DNA of 16,523 nucleotides, taken from the NCBI GenBank assembly GCA_019307805.1, contig JAFDIX010000016.1, positions 1 to 16,523 of the forward strand. Reading direction: 5' to 3'. Both the position numbers and the translations under genes were made by a program. Positions 14,230-16,523 of this stretch are shown piece after piece. The DNA comes from Deltaproteobacteria bacterium (GTDB taxonomy: Bacteria > Desulfobacterota > DSM-4660 > Desulfatiglandales > HGW-15). The notes below the pieces were generated by a model that saw only the letters and a program-made list of their open reading frames with translations, made no database searches and was not told where the DNA came from. Every line of letters begins with the position of its first letter. Position 1 is the first letter of the stretch.

Positions 14230-14619
14230 TTAAATCGTCTCCCCTGCTCTTATCTTGACGGCCTGGCTGATGCCGAAACTGATGATGCTGAAAACCACTG
14301 TAGAAAGCCCAATGGCGAGACCAACGGGATCCACACGGCCCAGCTTTATCGAGAGGTACATGACCAGCCCCAGGCCCAGGAGCCGAACATAGCTCTTGAT
14401 AATGAGGGTGGATTTTTTGAGCTTTTCCGTCCCGTTAGTAGGAAAAGCACGCCGGATCGTGTATTGAAGAAGATCAAAATTGATGATGATGGCCACTCCT
14501 CCCAGAATGACCCCCAGGGTGGCAGAGGGAGGCATGGCAAAATAGCTGATCAGGGATAGCAGAAACAATATGATCCAGTTTCGCTTGGTTATTGCATGAT
14601 ATGCTTTATCCCAATCCAT
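14230..14619 (-). CDS. atpI: ATP synthase subunit I (AtpI-like)
   Basis: This 129-residue membrane protein has four hydrophobic segments (near 15-32, 33-50, 78-92 and 97-118) separated by a basic loop RRAFPTNGTEKLKK, the pattern of the AtpI family that helps assemble the c-ring. Sequence identity in this family is low, so position carries much of the call: it lies between the AtpZ-like gene and atpB, and its stop touches the atpB start. The ATG at 14619 has AAGG just upstream. The 39-bp gap to the preceding gene contains part of a palindromic repeat. Confidence 0.85.
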   Translation of the reverse strand: MDWDKAYHAITKRNWIILFLLSLISYFAMPPSATLGVILGGVAIIINFDLLQYTIRRAFPTNGTEKLKKSTLIIKSYVRLLGLGLVMYLSIKLGRVDPVGLAIGLSTVVFSIISFGISQAVKIRAGETI

Positions 14620-14642
14620 GAGACCTTCTGTATTAAACCTTT

Positions 14643-14659
14643 ATCCGCCTCAGGCGGAT
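14643..14659. repeat. 17-bp GC-rich palindrome (copy 2)
   Basis: ATCCGCCT-C-AGGCGGAT is a perfect palindrome that touches the stop codon of the atpZ-like gene. It differs by one base from the copy at 8406-8422. There is no T-run after it, so it would be a weak terminator at best. Confidence 0.65.
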
Positions 14660-14883
14660 TAAATGATTTCCTGGGCTTTTTTATACATGCGGTACAGGTT
14701 CCTAAAGGCCGCTACAATGCCGAACCCGAGAAACAGGAAGAAAAGCCATGGCTCAGTGTCGAATTTACTGTCCAGATAATAGCCGACGACAGCACCGATC
14801 CCAATGGACAGTGCCATGGCCAATCCAAGGGTACTTACATAACTTAAAGTCCTGAAAAGCTTTTTGGTTTCCGGTTCCATCAT
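14659..14883 (-). CDS. atpZ: AtpZ/AtpI-family small F0 accessory protein
   Basis: This 74-residue protein has two hydrophobic helices (about 15-36 and 45-62) with the family pattern GIGAVVGYYLDSKF between them and FLFLGFGIVAAFRNLYRM after it, as in Pfam ATPase_gene1. Homologues sit at the front of atp operons and, with AtpI, are proposed to move divalent cations and aid c-ring assembly. Two adjacent ATG codons (14883 and 14880) follow ATGAGGA; the second has the better ribosome-binding-site spacing. The Shine-Dalgarno bases TGAGG could pair with CCTCA ten bases away. It opens the atp run, with promoter and Rex site upstream. Confidence 0.85.
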   Translation of the reverse strand: MMEPETKKLFRTLSYVSTLGLAMALSIGIGAVVGYYLDSKFDTEPWLFFLFLGFGIVAAFRNLYRMYKKAQEII

Positions 14884-14932
14884 TCCTCATGGCCCTGAGG
14901 GTTTCAAGTGTGTGTCACGGAACCGCGTTGTT

Positions 14933-14960
14933 TTTATCACAGATTTTTCTCTCCCGTCAA
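14933..14960 (-). promoter_or_regulatory. Promoter of the atpZ-atpI-atpB-atpE run
   Basis: On the minus strand TTGACG (14955-14960) and GATAAA (14933-14938) are 16 bp apart. The same -10 hexamer occurs in the pdxA promoter. It lies about 50 bp before atpZ, leaving a short leader, and seven bases downstream of a Rex-type site. Confidence 0.5.
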
Positions 14961-14967
14961 CAGGTTT

Positions 14968-14985
14968 TTGTGCATTTCTTCACAA
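14968..14985 (-). promoter_or_regulatory. Candidate Rex operator upstream of the atp genes
   Basis: TTGTGCATTTCTTCACAA (plus strand) matches the Rex consensus TTGTGAA-N4-TTCACAA at all but one of the 14 fixed bases. It lies seven bases upstream of the -35 box of the predicted atp promoter. Together with the site at rex, it supports control of the F0 genes by NADH/NAD+ ratio; whether binding from this position represses or activates cannot be told. Confidence 0.7.
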
Positions 14986-15085
14986 ATAAAAAGCCTTCTC
15001 TCAATCACACCCGAATGCAGATTAACCCTTTGAAGATATTGTCTTTATTGAATCCAAGCAAAGATCCTGCTTTTCCGCCACCTGC

Positions 15086-16366
15086 CTAAAGCGTATCAAA
15101 TGCCTTGGCAGCGCATTCAATAGTCTTCTGAAGGCTCTCCTCCCCATGGGCAGCCGATAGGAACCAGGCCTCAAAGGGCGAAGGGGCCAGATAAATCCCC
15201 TGTTCAAGCATCTTTCCATAGAACCCCCGGAACATGTCCCCATTGCTTTTCTTTGCAGTGGCAAAATCCGTCACCACTTCGGAGGTAAAAAAGACAGAGC
15301 CCATGGAACCGATCCGGTTGATGGTGACCTCTACCCCGGCACCACCGGCCGCCTTCTTTAATCCGCTGAACAGATAATCTCCTTTTTCTTCCAAATCCTG
15401 ATAGATATTCCCATCCTGAAGGGCCTTGAGGGTCGCCATCCCGGCAGCCATGGCAAGGGGATTTCCAGACAGGGTTCCCGCCTGGTAGATGTTCCCTTCA
15501 GGGGCCATATTTGCCATGATCTCCCTGCGCCCTCCATAGGCCCCGACCGGCAAGCCCCCGCCGATAATTTTCCCAAGGCATGTGATGTCCGGCATAATGC
15601 CATACCGTTCCTGAGCCCCTCCGGGGCCCACCCTAAAACCACTGATGACCTCGTCAAAGATCAACAAAGAACCGTTCTTCAGGGTGATATCCCTGAGGCC
15701 CTTTAGAAATGTCTCATCGGGTATGATGACCCCCATATTCCCGGGGATGGGCTCCACGATGACGGCGGCAATCTCCGGTCCGAATTCTTCAAAGGCCTGT
15801 GACACCTCATCCATGCGGTTAAACGACAGGGTGACGGTGTGACGTGCCAAATCAGCAGGAACCCCCGGTGAACCGGGAATGCCCAGGGTGGCGACGCCTG
15901 AACCGGCCGCTACGAGCAGGGAGTCTGCATGGCCATGGTAACACCCTTCGAATTTAATGATTTTCTCCCTTCCGGTAAAACCCCGCGCCAGGCGGATGGC
16001 GCTCATGGTCGCCTCTGTTCCGGAATTCACCATTCTCACGGTTTCAATCCCGGGCACCATGTCGGTGATCATCTGGGCCATGTCCACCTCCAGCCCGGTG
16101 GGCGCCCCATAACTGGTTCCCCGCACCACCTGGGCCATAAGCGCTTCCACCACCACGGACGGGGTATGGCCCAGGATCATGGGGCCCCAGGAACAGACGT
16201 AATCGATATATCGGTTCCCTTCCACATCCCAGAGGAAACACCCCTCTGCCCGGTCAATAAACGGAGGATCTATTCCCACCGCCTTCCCGGCCCTCACAGG
16301 GCTGTTGACTCCCCCCGGGATGAGATTTTTTGCCCTTTCAAATAGAATCCTGCTCTTCTCTCCCAT
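15086..16366 (-). CDS. hemL: Glutamate-1-semialdehyde 2,1-aminomutase
   Basis: HemL turns glutamate-1-semialdehyde into 5-aminolevulinate, the tetrapyrrole precursor, using pyridoxal or pyridoxamine phosphate. The 426-residue protein is full length: N-terminal IPGGVNSPVRAGKAVG, the cofactor region VNSGTEATMSAIRLARG (113-129), YHGHADSLL, the FDEV aspartate D238, and the Schiff-base lysine K266 in CLGKIIGGGLPVGAYGGR. The ATG at 16366 follows GGGAGAAAGG. Only 18 bp separate it from the upstream siroheme decarboxylase-like gene, so the two are probably one operon for heme synthesis. Downstream is the atp promoter region with no clear hemL terminator. Confidence 0.96.
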   Translation of the reverse strand: MGEKSRILFERAKNLIPGGVNSPVRAGKAVGIDPPFIDRAEGCFLWDVEGNRYIDYVCSWGPMILGHTPSVVVEALMAQVVRGTSYGAPTGLEVDMAQMITDMVPGIETVRMVNSGTEATMSAIRLARGFTGREKIIKFEGCYHGHADSLLVAAGSGVATLGIPGSPGVPADLARHTVTLSFNRMDEVSQAFEEFGPEIAAVIVEPIPGNMGVIIPDETFLKGLRDITLKNGSLLIFDEVISGFRVGPGGAQERYGIMPDITCLGKIIGGGLPVGAYGGRREIMANMAPEGNIYQAGTLSGNPLAMAAGMATLKALQDGNIYQDLEEKGDYLFSGLKKAAGGAGVEVTINRIGSMGSVFFTSEVVTDFATAKKSNGDMFRGFYGKMLEQGIYLAPSPFEAWFLSAAHGEESLQKTIECAAKAFDTL

Positions 16367-16384
16367 GGCCTTTCTCCCGATTGA

Positions 16385-16523
16385 TCAAAAGTATTCCATA
16401 CTGGTCTTCTTGAATTCCTTCTCGCTGAAGAGGAGGGCATATTCATCAACACCCGTCTCACGGGACATGTGTCCGGCCAGTTGATGGCATGCTGCCCGGT
16501 CATCTGCATGAATCATCGTATAG
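16385..16523 (-). CDS. Siroheme decarboxylase-like (AhbA/AhbB, Lrp/AsnC family), C-terminal fragment
   Basis: An open frame enters from the window edge on the minus strand and ends with TGA at 16385-16387, giving the last 45 complete codons. The visible protein includes YTMIHADDRAACHQL, ETGVDEYALLFS and the ending EFKKTSMEYF. The (R/K)EFKKxxxxYF ending after a YxxLFS strand is, from memory, the usual C-terminus of AhbA and AhbB, which decarboxylate siroheme to didecarboxysiroheme in the alternative heme pathway of sulfate reducers and archaea. Which of the two subunits it is cannot be decided from the fragment. The position, 18 bp before hemL, fits the role. The 5' part is outside the window. 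Confidence 0.65.
   Translation of the reverse strand, partial: YTMIHADDRAACHQLAGHMSRETGVDEYALLFSEKEFKKTSMEYF

Noticed and set aside
14643..14659. Palindrome after atpZ as an intrinsic terminator
   Set aside because: No T-run follows on either strand, and the downstream atpI gene belongs to the same operon; the near-identical copy in the pdxA promoter points to a repeat instead.

Overview
The window reads as a chromosomal segment of a Desulfobacterota (deltaproteobacterial, probably sulfate-reducing) bacterium. The signs are the 3' end of a siroheme-decarboxylase gene (AhbA/AhbB type) next to hemL, an F0-only atp cluster (atpZ-atpI-atpB-atpE) followed by rex, a RACo-type ASKHA ATPase, and interspersed palindromic repeats of the kind common in this group. 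This assignment is inferred from gene content; no marker gene for taxonomy is present.

Layout. (1) 1-1353: a complete IS256-family insertion sequence whose left terminus coincides with base 1 of the window. (2) 1354-1854: a gene-poor stretch. It holds the 3' remnant of a membrane-protein gene cut off by the IS and, just after its stop, an imperfect palindrome that looks like an integron attC site (1673-1745). I see nothing in 1746-1854. (3) 1855-8088, minus strand: RACo-like gene, tmk, holB, ricT and metG, closely spaced and probably co-transcribed. metG carries a perfect 20-bp tandem duplication near its 3' end that frameshifts it and removes the last 30 residues. (4) 8089-8470: a 382-bp divergent intergenic region. 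It contains a nested inverted-repeat element (8132-8292) and recognisable promoters for the RACo-like gene on one side and pdxA on the other, the latter with a palindrome in its spacer. (5) 8471-12308, plus strand: pdxA and uvrA, overlapping by 11 nt. (6) 12355-14883, minus strand: atpZ, atpI, atpB, atpE, a terminator, then rex. Rex-type operators lie just upstream of rex and just upstream of the atp promoter. (7) 15086-16523, minus strand: hemL preceded by the C-terminal fragment of a siroheme decarboxylase-like gene that runs off the window.

How the genes relate. Most are core metabolism and replication: dTTP supply, clamp loading, methionyl-tRNA charging, nucleotide excision repair, PLP synthesis, tetrapyrrole/heme synthesis and proton-coupled ATP synthesis. 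The two Rex sites suggest that NADH/NAD+ status controls both rex and the F0 genes. hemL makes the 5-aminolevulinate precursor for the siroheme-to-heme route served by the neighbouring decarboxylase.

The least ordinary parts are the IS-interrupted, attC-followed membrane-protein remnant beside metG, the 20-bp duplication in metG, the RACo-like protein with no iron-sulfur domain, and the nested repeat between RACo and pdxA. I found no CRISPR array, tRNA or rRNA, and no clear new multi-gene system.
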